Shown: one piece after another, positions 56,409 to 64,000 of the stretch
Layout of the letters: each line of letters starts with the position of its first letter
Numbering within the stretch: position 1 is the first letter of the stretch
NCBI RefSeq assembly: GCF_030389965.1
Contig: NZ_CP128400.1
Location: 124,001-188,000, forward strand
DNA: 64,000 nucleotides
Source: Candidatus Chlorohelix allophototropha
GTDB taxonomy: Bacteria > Chloroflexota > Chloroflexia > Chloroheliales > Chloroheliaceae
Reading direction: 5' to 3'
Made by a program: the position numbers and the translations under genes
The notes under the pieces: generated by a model
The model's input: only the letters and a program-made list of their open reading frames with translations
Told to the model about the DNA's origin: nothing
Databases searched by the model: none

Positions 56409-57698
56409 TCATTTCTTGCCCAAGCTTTGTGTGAGAGGGGCTAGGGATGAAGGTTGGGCAGAAAAATGATGCGCGTCAGGATAAGCCGCAAGCGATGAAA
56501 CTGAAACGGGTTTTCCGCTTATCAGCAACTTGCGGACAATGTAGAGTTGGGGTTTAGTCCGAGTTTCCACCACGATTAAATCCGCCAACAAACCGGGTTC
56601 AAGGCTGCCTGTTACTTTCTCTAACCCCACTACTTTGGCTGCGTTTGTTGTTACAAGCTTAACAGCTTCAACAAGACTCATGACTTTTTGTTCAACCAGC
56701 ATAAAAATGGCATGCAGCAGGGTGGAAGGCGCGTAATCTGCTACCAACACATCCAGCAGGTTTTGCTGGATAAATTCCATCACGCTGATATTACCGGTAT
56801 GCGAACCGCCTCTGACAATATTGGGAGACCCTGCAATAACCGGGAGACCAAGTTCTTTGGCGCGGGTGGCTGCCTCTAGATTAATCGGAAATTCGCAGAC
56901 CCTTATACCTCGTCGGTATAAGTCATTTACAGTAGCGGCGCTATCATCATCATGTCCGGCTATAATAATTCCGGGCGTATTTTGTAACAAAGCGGTAGCT
57001 TGATTTAATTGGTGTTCACGAATTTGTTCGGTCTGTGCCTTTAGTTGCCACAACTCATTTTCGCGTGCATCAACTACCTCTTCACTGTTCCCCGCCGGAC
57101 CTAGCAGCGATTTTATCATCTTGCGTAAAACCGGACGTTGGGCATACTGACCCTGTCCGGGCGAATGGTCATTGAGGGACAAATAGTGCGTGAGTTCGGC
57201 GGCAAGAGGGTTTTGCATCACTCTTAAAATCCCATCGAAAGCCCCCGCACTACGCAAATCGCAGCGATAAAGGAGATGATGATGGAGAAAGGCAAAATCA
57301 GAATTGCTGAATTCTAGCAACTGGTTTGCCATTGCTTCGGCATTCGCCACAGTGCGGTCGCGTAGAAATATACCCGCATCAAAAGAAACAGCATGATAGG
57401 TTCTGGTTACTCCGGCGGTAGCCAACGCCCCTTCCATCTGGTGAAAAGCCAGTTCAGGCGGTAAAAAGACTCCTTTTCGCGGCTGCAAAGTTTTCTCATA
57501 GCTGTCATCATGCAAGTTTATAACGCCCGGCATAATGAAATTGCCTTTGGCATCCAATGTATGAGAATTAGCAGGGTACAGGCGTTCATTTATTTCAACA
57601 ATTCTGCCCGCCTCTATAACAACGCTTCCAGCATCCAAAACCTTTTCGGGGGTAACCAACCGCCCATTGGTAATAATTGTGGTTTGGGAAGGTTCCAC
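56409..57698 (-). CDS. phnM: Alpha-D-ribose 1-methylphosphonate 5-triphosphate diphosphatase
   Basis: A 429-residue amidohydrolase that removes pyrophosphate from the ribosyl phosphonate triphosphate made by PhnGHIL. Family hallmarks are FIMPGVINLHDDSYEKTLQPRKGVFLPPELAFHQMEGALATAGVTRTYHAVSFD, HHHLLYRCD, IIAGHDDDSA and GSPNIVRGGSHTGNISV. Metal ligands come from LHDD and the later His residues. The start is GTG at 57698 with AAAGGAAA upstream. It lies 14 bases after phnL. Confidence 0.95.
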   Translation of the reverse strand: MEPSQTTIITNGRLVTPEKVLDAGSVVIEAGRIVEINERLYPANSHTLDAKGNFIMPGVINLHDDSYEKTLQPRKGVFLPPELAFHQMEGALATAGVTRTYHAVSFDAGIFLRDRTVANAEAMANQLLEFSNSDFAFLHHHLLYRCDLRSAGAFDGILRVMQNPLAAELTHYLSLNDHSPGQGQYAQRPVLRKMIKSLLGPAGNSEEVVDARENELWQLKAQTEQIREHQLNQATALLQNTPGIIIAGHDDDSAATVNDLYRRGIRVCEFPINLEAATRAKELGLPVIAGSPNIVRGGSHTGNISVMEFIQQNLLDVLVADYAPSTLLHAIFMLVEQKVMSLVEAVKLVTTNAAKVVGLEKVTGSLEPGLLADLIVVETRTKPQLYIVRKLLISGKPVSVSSLAAYPDAHHFSAQPSSLAPLTQSLGKK

Positions 57699-57712
57699 TT
57701 AATTTCCTTTCT

Positions 57713-58417
57713 CTAAACCAATAACCGCCCATACTCCATTGTTATAACTTTGTCGGATAGGCGATTGAGCAATGCCCTGTCATGAAAAACACCGATGATG
57801 GTAACCCCGGACTGTTTGGCTTCTTCTAGAAGTGAAATTACAACCGATTGATTGCGGTCATCGAGGGCAGAGGTTGGCTCATCAAGTAGTAATAAGCGGG
57901 GTTGTCGGATGAGCGCTTGCGCGATATTAACCCGTTGCTGTTCACCGCCACTGAAAAAAACCGGATAACCCTCCCACAATTCGGAACTGATACCGAGCCG
58001 TTCCAGCATAACCTGCGCTCTCTCGGTCGCTTCTGGGCGAGGAACTCCAGCGTTAAGCAACGGGCGTGCCACCAATTCCAGAGCGGTTGTGCGGGGTTGC
58101 GCTCGTAGGAACTGAGAAACAAAGCCTATCTCGGAACCGCGCAAGCGTGTTATCTGCCTTGCGCTGGACTGTGCTAGGTCAATAACGGCATTATTTTCGA
58201 GACGATATATTATTTCACCACTGCTGGCAACATAAGTTCCGAAGATACATTTCAAGATAGAACTTTTGCCGCTGCCACTCAGCCCGGCTATGCCCACGAA
58301 AAGGCCTCTTTCGACTTCAAACGAAATGCCCTTAAAAGCGTTTATTTGCTTCCCACGCAAAATGTGCTGCGTGAAAACCTTACTCAAATTATTTATCTGG
58401 ATGTGTGTATTTTGCAT
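57713..58417 (-). CDS. phnL: C-P lyase ATP-binding protein PhnL
   Basis: A 234-residue ABC-type ATPase, not a transporter part. Walker A is AGLSGSGKSS (residues 44-53), signature FSGGEQQRVNIAQAL, Walker B LLLLDEPTSALDDRNQ and switch IIGVFHDRALLNRLSDKVI. In E. coli PhnL is needed with PhnGHI to attach the phosphonate to the ribose of ATP. It lies 10 bases after phnK. Confidence 0.93.
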   Translation of the reverse strand: MQNTHIQINNLSKVFTQHILRGKQINAFKGISFEVERGLFVGIAGLSGSGKSSILKCIFGTYVASSGEIIYRLENNAVIDLAQSSARQITRLRGSEIGFVSQFLRAQPRTTALELVARPLLNAGVPRPEATERAQVMLERLGISSELWEGYPVFFSGGEQQRVNIAQALIRQPRLLLLDEPTSALDDRNQSVVISLLEEAKQSGVTIIGVFHDRALLNRLSDKVITMEYGRLLV

Positions 58418-58427
58418 AGCTGCCCAC

Positions 58428-59306
58428 TTAACTATTACTGGAACTAACCAATAACTGGGTGTAGGGATGTTGCGGGTCTTCCAGTATTTGGTCAGTCAAT
58501 CCATTTTCCACTACTCGTCCGTTTTTCATCACCAAAGTGCGCTCGCTTAACAAGCGGATTACGCCCAAGTCGTGGGAAACCACTACAATCGCCACGCCAC
58601 TCTCACGCTGCACCTCTTTTACTAAGTCAATAACCCCCGCTTGTACTGAAACATCCAAGCCGGTGGTCATCTCATCCAACAAGAGCAAGACGGGATGATT
58701 CGCCAAAGCCTTTGCGATTTGAACACGCTGCTGCATGCCGCCGCTGAAAAAAGCCGGGTAATGATCCATCCGATTTAGCGGCACTTCCATTCGGTTCAAC
58801 AAAGCCCCGGAGCGTTCCCTGATTTCAGCCACATTGCGCCACTCTGCCGCCAAAAGTCTCTCCGCAATGTTACCGCCTGCCGTAATGTGCAAGTGCAAAC
58901 CCTGTGCCGGGTTCTGACGTACCATACCCATCACAAAATCCTGTAGATAACGCGCTTGCTGACTACTGGCTTGGAATATATCTTGTCGCCCATTCCCGAA
59001 GGATTTTAGAAAAGCCTGTCCCTTGGAGGGTGCTACATCCCCGTAGAGGCAGCGCAACAGTGTGGTTTTACCGCTACCGCTTTCTCCCACCACGCCTAGA
59101 ATCTCACCCTCGTACACCTCAAAATTAACATCGGCGCAAGCCACCAGCGTACCGCAATTGGAACAAGTATTAGAGTCTGTTTCCGGTCCGGTTAACTCTA
59201 GGCAGCGCGGACAACCGTGTCCGTAAATACGGGTGAGATTTTCAACCACCAACAAGGGGGTCTCCACCTCCACGTTTGTTTGTTTTGGGGCTGTTTCGGT
59301 TATCAT
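58428..59306 (-). CDS. phnK: C-P lyase ATP-binding protein PhnK with a four-Cys insertion
   Basis: A 292-residue ABC-type ATPase binding the PhnGHIJ core. Walker A is GESGSGKT (residues 74-81), signature FSGGMQQRVQIAKAL, and the C-terminus is PQHPYTQLLVSS. Before Walker A there is an extra segment with paired Cys (Cys32, Cys35, Cys48, Cys51: CPRC and CSNC), which looks like a zinc ribbon or metal site; to my knowledge E. coli PhnK lacks it. It starts inside the phnJ stop (ATGA), so translation is coupled. Confidence 0.93.
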   Translation of the reverse strand: MITETAPKQTNVEVETPLLVVENLTRIYGHGCPRCLELTGPETDSNTCSNCGTLVACADVNFEVYEGEILGVVGESGSGKTTLLRCLYGDVAPSKGQAFLKSFGNGRQDIFQASSQQARYLQDFVMGMVRQNPAQGLHLHITAGGNIAERLLAAEWRNVAEIRERSGALLNRMEVPLNRMDHYPAFFSGGMQQRVQIAKALANHPVLLLLDEMTTGLDVSVQAGVIDLVKEVQRESGVAIVVVSHDLGVIRLLSERTLVMKNGRVVENGLTDQILEDPQHPYTQLLVSSSNS

Positions 59307-60196
59307 CCGGCGAACTCCTTTTGCATTTCACGCTCTGCTGCTTTCTTTGCGACTCGTTCATCGCAGTAGGCGGTGTCCGAACACATATAGGTCTTTTGCC
59401 CTGCCTCGGTGGTTATCTCATCCAAGAAAGAGTGTTCCGCTCCGCAACGCTGGCAGCGTATCCCGTGGAAATCCTCTACAGTGAAGGGGTAATCCTCGAA
59501 ATCGAGTGGTATTACCGCAGTACGCGGCGGAACCGCATACAACCTTTTTTCGCGTCCTGCCCCGAACAGCGAAAGATGCTCAGCGTTGTGAAGTTTCTCC
59601 ACATCCCAACGTGGGATTGGGCTAGGAGCCATCACATACCGTCCATTCACCATTACAGGGTAACTGTAGGCACGCGCTAAAAGCCCATGCTTTACAATTT
59701 CTTCGTATAACGCCACCCACATTCGGCTGTAATTCTTATCGGCATGCATTCGCCGTGTGGCGTTTTCGGAGCGTTCCACCAAACGCAATGGCTCTGGCAA
59801 TGGAACTTGCAAGACTAACAATTGTCCCGCCTGCATTTTTTCTTCTGGAATGCGGTGGCGGGTTTGGATTATAGTGGCTTCGGTAGTTTGGAAGGTGGTG
59901 GTAACGTCTGGTGCGGTGCGCTCAATCAGGCGGCGAATGTTGGCAGCATTAACTCCCGCGTCAGTTCCCTGATCAATTACTTTAACTATATCTCCCTGCC
60001 CGATTAGAGAAAGAGTTATTTGCAGACCGCCAGTACCCCAACCGCGCCCGATGGGTAATTCTCGCGAACCGAATGGCACTTGGTATCCGGGTATGGCAAC
60101 GGCTTTAAGTAAGTTGCGCCGGATTTCTCTTTTGCTGCCTTCATCTAGGAAAGCGTAATTATAATTTTCTTCGGTGGTAATTAAATCTTTCAGCAT
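59303..60196 (-). CDS. phnJ: C-P lyase, alpha-D-ribose 1-methylphosphonate 5-phosphate C-P-lyase
   Basis: A 297-residue radical-SAM-type enzyme that cuts the carbon-phosphorus bond. The C-terminal cysteine set is Cys248, Cys251, Cys272 and Cys278 (CQRC, then MCSDTAYC), matching the family pattern. Other hallmarks are FLDEGSKREIRRNLLKAVAIPGYQVPFGSRELPIGRGWGTGGLQ and MWVALYEEIVKHG. The start shares one base with the phnI stop (TAATG). Confidence 0.97.
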   Translation of the reverse strand: MLKDLITTEENYNYAFLDEGSKREIRRNLLKAVAIPGYQVPFGSRELPIGRGWGTGGLQITLSLIGQGDIVKVIDQGTDAGVNAANIRRLIERTAPDVTTTFQTTEATIIQTRHRIPEEKMQAGQLLVLQVPLPEPLRLVERSENATRRMHADKNYSRMWVALYEEIVKHGLLARAYSYPVMVNGRYVMAPSPIPRWDVEKLHNAEHLSLFGAGREKRLYAVPPRTAVIPLDFEDYPFTVEDFHGIRCQRCGAEHSFLDEITTEAGQKTYMCSDTAYCDERVAKKAAEREMQKEFAG

Positions 60197-61326
60197 TACT
60201 TTTTCCTTGCTTCCGCAGCATATGCCAAGCGGGTTTCTTCGCGAGAGCGGTCAAGACTGGACTGGAAGGTAACATAGTGTGGCAACTTTAGATGCTCTAC
60301 AAACCCACTCGATTCAACGCTGTCTATGTGATAAAGCACAAATTCTTGGTCGCTGCTAGGGGCATCTCCGCCTATGTCCATCGCTCTATCTAGGATAGAC
60401 ATCGAAATCGCTTTGCGTTCGTTCTGTCCATAAACCAAGCCATAGCCTAGCTCATACAATGGCTCGGCTTTTTCTTCATTATTGTTTGTCGATTCTTGTT
60501 GCGCAATTCCGTCTTTATCCCGACCCACAATACTGTAGTCGTGGTTTAAGGCTTCTACTTCCGTAACCCGCAACTGCCCTATTGTGACCGGATTACCGGT
60601 GAGTGGATGCAAAAACTCGACCGGAACTTTCCCGTAGCGCAATTCCGAAATGGTAGGATGAACCATCCCATAGCCACGCAACGAACTATAGCCTAACGCC
60701 ACCATCGCTCCCGTTTCGCCCCGTGCTAATGTTTGCAACCGAGCGGAACGAGGGGCGGGAAATTTCAGCGTATCTCTGGTGATGTCAAAAGGTTCTTGCT
60801 CAGAAGGGGCGAGTGCGGTAAGCAAGCCTTCCGCCCGTAACAAGTCTGAAACCCTTGAAAACTTGGGCATGTCTGTTGTCGCTTTTGGTTGCTGGAAGGC
60901 AGATTCAGGGGCGCGAATTTCTTCTATGAGATTGAAATCAAGTAGGCGCTGAGTGTAATCGCGCGTACGACCAAGCACTTGACCACCGGGGATATTTTTA
61001 AACGCGCTGGAAATTCGCCGCAAAACTTTCATTCGGCTTGTATCAATCGGCAAGGAGTAGCCCAATCGCTCTAGGGTGGACTTATAAGCGCGGAGTAAAA
61101 ACCCCGCCTCCATCAAATCCCCTTCTGCCTGTTTTAAAGCCAACGCTGCCAACTTTTCGTCATACAATCCGGCTTCGCTCATTACCTGATCTACCGCCAT
61201 ACGTTGTTGCTCAATAAGCTGGTCTATTTGCAATAGTTCGCTATGACATTGCAATCTGCCGAGTTTTACCAGTTCCTCAGCGGCAAGGATTGCATCTATA
61301 CCGCCTTTTACCGCTACGTAACCCAT
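60196..61326 (-). CDS. phnI: C-P lyase core subunit PhnI
   Basis: A 376-residue core subunit; with PhnG, PhnH and PhnL it replaces the adenine of ATP by the phosphonate (nucleosidase activity). Diagnostic phrases are MGYVAVKGGIDAILAAEELVKLGRL, TRDTLKFPAPRSARLQTLARGETGAMVALGYSSLRGYGMVHPTISELRYG and EFVLYHIDSVESSGFVEHLKLPHYVTFQ. The C-terminus is basic (RKK). It begins one base after phnH ends. Confidence 0.97.
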   Translation of the reverse strand: MGYVAVKGGIDAILAAEELVKLGRLQCHSELLQIDQLIEQQRMAVDQVMSEAGLYDEKLAALALKQAEGDLMEAGFLLRAYKSTLERLGYSLPIDTSRMKVLRRISSAFKNIPGGQVLGRTRDYTQRLLDFNLIEEIRAPESAFQQPKATTDMPKFSRVSDLLRAEGLLTALAPSEQEPFDITRDTLKFPAPRSARLQTLARGETGAMVALGYSSLRGYGMVHPTISELRYGKVPVEFLHPLTGNPVTIGQLRVTEVEALNHDYSIVGRDKDGIAQQESTNNNEEKAEPLYELGYGLVYGQNERKAISMSILDRAMDIGGDAPSSDQEFVLYHIDSVESSGFVEHLKLPHYVTFQSSLDRSREETRLAYAAEARKK

Positions 61327-62007
61327 CTAAAAATCCTCCCCTATTCGTCCCTCTTCCAGAATGGACAGGCGGGTGCTGCGTGGCAGACCGACCAATACAC
61401 CTCCCGGAGTTAGCCAGAAAACATCTATGCCCAGAGGGTAAGCGGCATTGACCTCTCCAAGAGAAACAAAAAAGGTGGCGTTTGTGCCTGCCACCCAGAG
61501 TCTTTGTCCAAGTTTTACGCCGGGTCCGCTCAATTCCAGTAAAGCGCCTTTCTTACCTTCCGGGTTTTCTCCCAACAGGTCGGGTACTAGGCATATAAGG
61601 GTTGCGGACGAGTCAGGGTAAATAAGGTTACCGGGCTTTAGCTGAGCAGGTAGCGAAGCAACCGGAGGCTGTAGAGTAAACACATAATCGGCTTTGTCCC
61701 GAGGAACACTGCGACAATTGGCGCTTGTGCAAATTACGCTTGAAAGGTCGGCAGCAATTGTTTCATCGCCCAATAAGCAAAAAGTAACTTCATGGTCTAA
61801 GATGGTTGCGAGAAATGCGCCCAACGTTTCAAAGTGGGCGTAATTCCGGGAAGAATTAGGTAAAGTGTTCCCAAAGAAATCCCCGGTCTTGGGTAAATGG
61901 AAAACCTGACCGGGGTTTGCCAATGCATCCAACATTACTCGGAAAATTTTCTGACTGTCACGGGTGTGGTCAAAACGGCGGGCGGGTGTTAATGAAATAG
62001 CGCTCAA
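61327..62007 (-). CDS. phnH: C-P lyase core subunit PhnH
   Basis: A 226-residue core subunit. The TTG at 62007 is chosen as start: GGAGG (62015-62019), inside the end of phnG, lies 7 bases upstream, and this gives ISLTPARRFDHTRDSQKIFRVMLDALANPGQVFHLP, the usual N-terminus. Starting at 62061 would add 18 unrelated residues. The start lies just after the phnG stop (62010-62012), so translation is coupled. Confidence 0.92.
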   Translation of the reverse strand: MSAISLTPARRFDHTRDSQKIFRVMLDALANPGQVFHLPKTGDFFGNTLPNSSRNYAHFETLGAFLATILDHEVTFCLLGDETIAADLSSVICTSANCRSVPRDKADYVFTLQPPVASLPAQLKPGNLIYPDSSATLICLVPDLLGENPEGKKGALLELSGPGVKLGQRLWVAGTNATFFVSLGEVNAAYPLGIDVFWLTPGGVLVGLPRSTRLSILEEGRIGEDF

Positions 62008-62009
62008 GC

Positions 62010-62435
62010 TCAAGCCTCCATTTCGTCGAAATTTACTTTGGTAGCCGCGATTGTTGCCCACTCTGCGGCATCTTTTTCTTGCTGGAGTTGTGACATTAAG
62101 GTCAACGTTTCCAGTATATCCGGTGAAAGCGGATGGGATGCTTCCAAAGCAGCGTCACAAATAGCTCCGGCGAGGGCGTGCATCCGGTCGCTGCCGAGAA
62201 CTAGCATGTATCCCGTTCCGCCCTGAAGTTGCACCTCCGCTTCCGTTACAAGGGCTTCCCCGAAGTTAAATATTTCACCTTTGGCAGTTTCGCGAGCGCG
62301 AATCATCATTATCGCCGGGTGAGGTTGCCGAGTTATTTCTAGTTCAATTCCTGAATCCAGCAAGCGGTCAGCCATCACCACCAGAGGCTCAGATGGGCCG
62401 GCTGCCATTATTTCAAAGCGTTTTTCTCTATCCAT
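62010..62435 (-). CDS. phnG: C-P lyase core subunit PhnG
   Basis: A 141-residue core subunit, first gene of the phn operon. MVMADRLL-type N-terminal region, then EAEVQLQGGTGYMLVLGSDRMHALAGAICDAALEA, the family signature. It begins with ATG at 62435, about 50 bases after the predicted transcript start. The leader has only a weak AAAGG ribosome site. Confidence 0.94.
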   Translation of the reverse strand: MDREKRFEIMAAGPSEPLVVMADRLLDSGIELEITRQPHPAIMMIRARETAKGEIFNFGEALVTEAEVQLQGGTGYMLVLGSDRMHALAGAICDAALEASHPLSPDILETLTLMSQLQQEKDAAEWATIAATKVNFDEMEA

Positions 62436-62467
62436 TTTGGCTTACAAACCTTTTTATGTTATTATTT

Positions 62468-62491
62468 AATTGCGTAAAGCTTTACGCAATT
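62468..62491. promoter_or_regulatory. Perfect 24-bp palindrome, candidate operator
   Basis: Half-site AATTGCGTAAAG (62468-62479) is followed directly by its exact complement (62480-62491). It lies immediately after the -10 box of the phnG promoter and covers the expected transcript start. It also lies 45 bases before the divergent regulator. Length, symmetry and place fit a LacI-family operator. Confidence 0.85.
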
Positions 62492-62520
62492 TTTATAGCA
62501 TTCAAAAACAGTCCTGTCAA
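62492..62520 (-). promoter_or_regulatory. Promoter of the phn operon
   Basis: Read on the minus strand: TTGACA (62520-62515), a 17-base spacer (62514-62498) and TATAAA (62497-62492). The predicted start near 62485 falls inside the palindrome, so a bound repressor would block it. Confidence 0.8.
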
Positions 62521-62535
62521 TAGCGAATTTTGAAA

Positions 62536-64000
62536 ATGATAAAATCAGAAGATGGGAAAGAACGGCTGGTTTTGGCTATAAACCCCGTAATAGGACACAA
62601 CCTAGTCAGCCAAGCTGATAAAATAAAGACCCTAGAACAATACCTTGAGCAGGTGTTGGAGATCCCTGTACAGGTTGGGTTGTGGGAAAATTACGAAGAA
62701 ACCCTAAACGGTATGGAGCGCGGAGAAATTGATGCGGCTCGATTGGGGTTATATGCCTTTGCTCAGGCGCAGGCTCGTTTTGGGGCGCGTGCTCTCGCCA
62801 ACGCTATTGAGGTTTCTGCCGGAGACAATGCCCCACCAGTGCCTTACCGGAGCGTTATCTTTACTCGTAAGGATACAGGGATTGTCGGGTTAATCCAATT
62901 AAAAGGACAGGAATTTGGTTTTGTTGACCGAAATTCGTCAACAGGCTACCTAGTGCCTTCTCTCATGCTGGATCAGGCAGGCTTAAAGCCTGCTACCGAC
63001 CTAAAACCACATTTCTTACTAGGTCATAATACAGTGGTAGAGGCTGTTTGCCAAGGAAAACTGTTTGCCGGAGCGACGATGCAATCAGCCTACTTGCACC
63101 ATTTACAAGAACACCCCACTTGCAGTTTGCAGTTGCTGGCTACTTCCCCACTTCTATCCAGAGGACCGGTGGCAGTTCGACCGGGGTTGCCCCCCCGGCT
63201 TGAGCATAAATTATTGCAAGCATTGGTACAGCTAGACCAGCGTGTACCGGAAGCAGCCTCATTACTTATTCCTACCAACCAACGCTTTACCCCAGCAGCA
63301 CAACGTGAAATGACCCTGAAAACCGTGGCGGAATTAGCCGGGGTGAGTTATGGGACTGTATCTCGCGCTATAAACGGGCGCGCCCGGATTGCTCCAGACA
63401 CGACTGCTCGCATTTTAAAACTGGTGGAAGAATTGGGTTACCGTCCCAACTCAAATGCTCGCAACTTACACCAGAATCGGGGCGATTTAATTGGGCTGCT
63501 CATACCCACTTTGCAGATTCCCGCACTGGATGAGATCGTAGCCGGAATACAGGCAGTATTCAGTGAAGTAGGTTTGCAATTGGTGGTATGTCCAGCGGTT
63601 TTAAACGGAATGGCGGGGGAGAGCAGAAAAGCTTTTTTTGAACTGCTGTATAACAACCGTCTGGAAGGTATGATAATGACCCAGTATGATGCGGCTACTA
63701 GGGAAGCCGGTGAATTGGCGCGGAGTGGACGACCTTATGCTTTGTTAGAACAGGATTTGTTAGGAGAAGGTCTTATTACTGCCAGAAATTGGATAGAGGT
63801 ACAGGGACACCACCGTATAGCCTTAGTACAAGAACAGGGTTCGTTGCTGGAAGCAGGTTTCATGCGTCAAGTCTTCGCCCGACAAGCTGCTCCAGAACTA
63901 GAATTTACCGAAGAAATCAACACTATTTCTAGCTGGCTAGAAACAATTTTGCAAAAACCGGAGCCGCCTACCCTTATTTTCTGTTCAGGCGACCGAACTG
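62536..64000 (+). CDS. PhnD-like domain fused to a LacI-family regulator, partial
   Basis: The frame is open from ATG 62536 to the window end: 488 residues and still open. Residues about 10-245 match the PhnD phosphonate-binding family (LEQYLEQVLEIPVQVGLWENYEETLNGMERGEIDAARLG; PYRSVIFTRKDTGI; GQEFGFVDRNSSTGYLVPSLML; LLATSPLLSRGPVAVRP). There is no signal peptide, so it is cytoplasmic. Residues about 259-314 are a LacI helix-turn-helix (MTLKTVAELAGVSYGTVSRAINGRARIAPDTTARILKLVEELGYRPN). A LacI-type sensor domain then starts (LIGLLIPTLQIPALDEIVAGIQAVFSEVG). No ribosome site is visible. Probably a phosphonate-sensing repressor of phnG and of itself. Confidence 0.88.
   Translation, partial: MIKSEDGKERLVLAINPVIGHNLVSQADKIKTLEQYLEQVLEIPVQVGLWENYEETLNGMERGEIDAARLGLYAFAQAQARFGARALANAIEVSAGDNAPPVPYRSVIFTRKDTGIVGLIQLKGQEFGFVDRNSSTGYLVPSLMLDQAGLKPATDLKPHFLLGHNTVVEAVCQGKLFAGATMQSAYLHHLQEHPTCSLQLLATSPLLSRGPVAVRPGLPPRLEHKLLQALVQLDQRVPEAASLLIPTNQRFTPAAQREMTLKTVAELAGVSYGTVSRAINGRARIAPDTTARILKLVEELGYRPNSNARNLHQNRGDLIGLLIPTLQIPALDEIVAGIQAVFSEVGLQLVVCPAVLNGMAGESRKAFFELLYNNRLEGMIMTQYDAATREAGELARSGRPYALLEQDLLGEGLITARNWIEVQGHHRIALVQEQGSLLEAGFMRQVFARQAAPELEFTEEINTISSWLETILQKPEPPTLIFCSGDRT

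Noticed and set aside
61327-62061. PhnH starting at 62061
   Set aside because: The extra 18 residues do not fit the family, and a GGAGG-TTG start at 62007 is well placed.

Overview
The window looks like a chromosomal piece of a Chloroflexota (Chloroflexi) bacterium. This is inferred from gene style: Thr/Ala-rich lipoprotein linkers on the solute-binding proteins, an Agl23-like membrane glycosyltransferase fused to NHL repeats, very long multi-PAS/GAF histidine kinases, a type 2 IPP isomerase, moderate GC, and a mix of ATG, GTG and TTG starts with good Shine-Dalgarno sites. No rRNA, tRNA or CRISPR array was found, and the species cannot be named from the sequence alone.

Layout. 1-1.45 kb: an open-ended fragment, a gene-poor stretch with hairpin repeats, and a small unknown gene. 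1.45-12.75 kb: an Agl23-like glycosyltransferase/NHL fusion, an ABC-2 exporter pair, MazG, a small membrane protein, PurK and a four-SH3 NlpC/P60 cell-wall hydrolase. 13-20 kb: a SsuC/SsuA-type importer without an ATPase gene, then a complete branched-chain amino-acid type importer (livH-livM-livG-livF-binding protein). 20.4-26.7 kb: two tandem DUF4015-type glycoside-hydrolase-like proteins, an NTF2-like protein and a GT87 glycosyltransferase, behind a good promoter. 26.8-32 kb: dxs, type 2 IPP isomerase, hisS and rsmG. 32-38 kb: GNAT, PHP, a TrmH-type methylase, a secreted fibronectin-III protein and a DeoR regulator. 38-48.7 kb: a signalling island with two large PAS/GAF kinases, a REC-kinase, an unknown protein and an OmpR-type regulator. 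48.8-50.6 kb: an IS66-family element with a frameshifted transposase. 50.7-64 kb: a phosphonate region with an ABC importer and a C-P lyase operon phnGHIJKLM, followed by a 2H phosphoesterase and a methyltransferase, all on the minus strand. A regulator is divergent from phnG and runs off the window.

The most interesting part is the right end. The divergent regulator (from 62536) joins a PhnD-type phosphonate-binding domain without a signal peptide, a central LacI-type helix-turn-helix, and the start of a LacI-type sensor domain. A perfect 24-bp palindrome (62468-62491) lies immediately downstream of the -10 of a near-consensus promoter for phnG, in the classical repressor position. This suggests a one-component phosphonate switch in which a transport-type binding domain has become the intracellular sensor. 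No phnP or phnN is seen. A 2H (LigT-like) phosphoesterase directly after phnM is a candidate substitute for PhnP in opening the cyclic ribose phosphate product.

How the genes cooperate: the importer at 50.7-54.8 kb probably brings in a phosphonate, PhnGHIJKLM convert it to a ribosyl phosphonate and cleave the C-P bond, and the 2H enzyme may finish the sugar-phosphate branch. Dxs and the isomerase supply isoprenoid units. The glycosyltransferases, SH3/NlpC protein and DUF4015 proteins point to cell-surface polysaccharide and envelope work.
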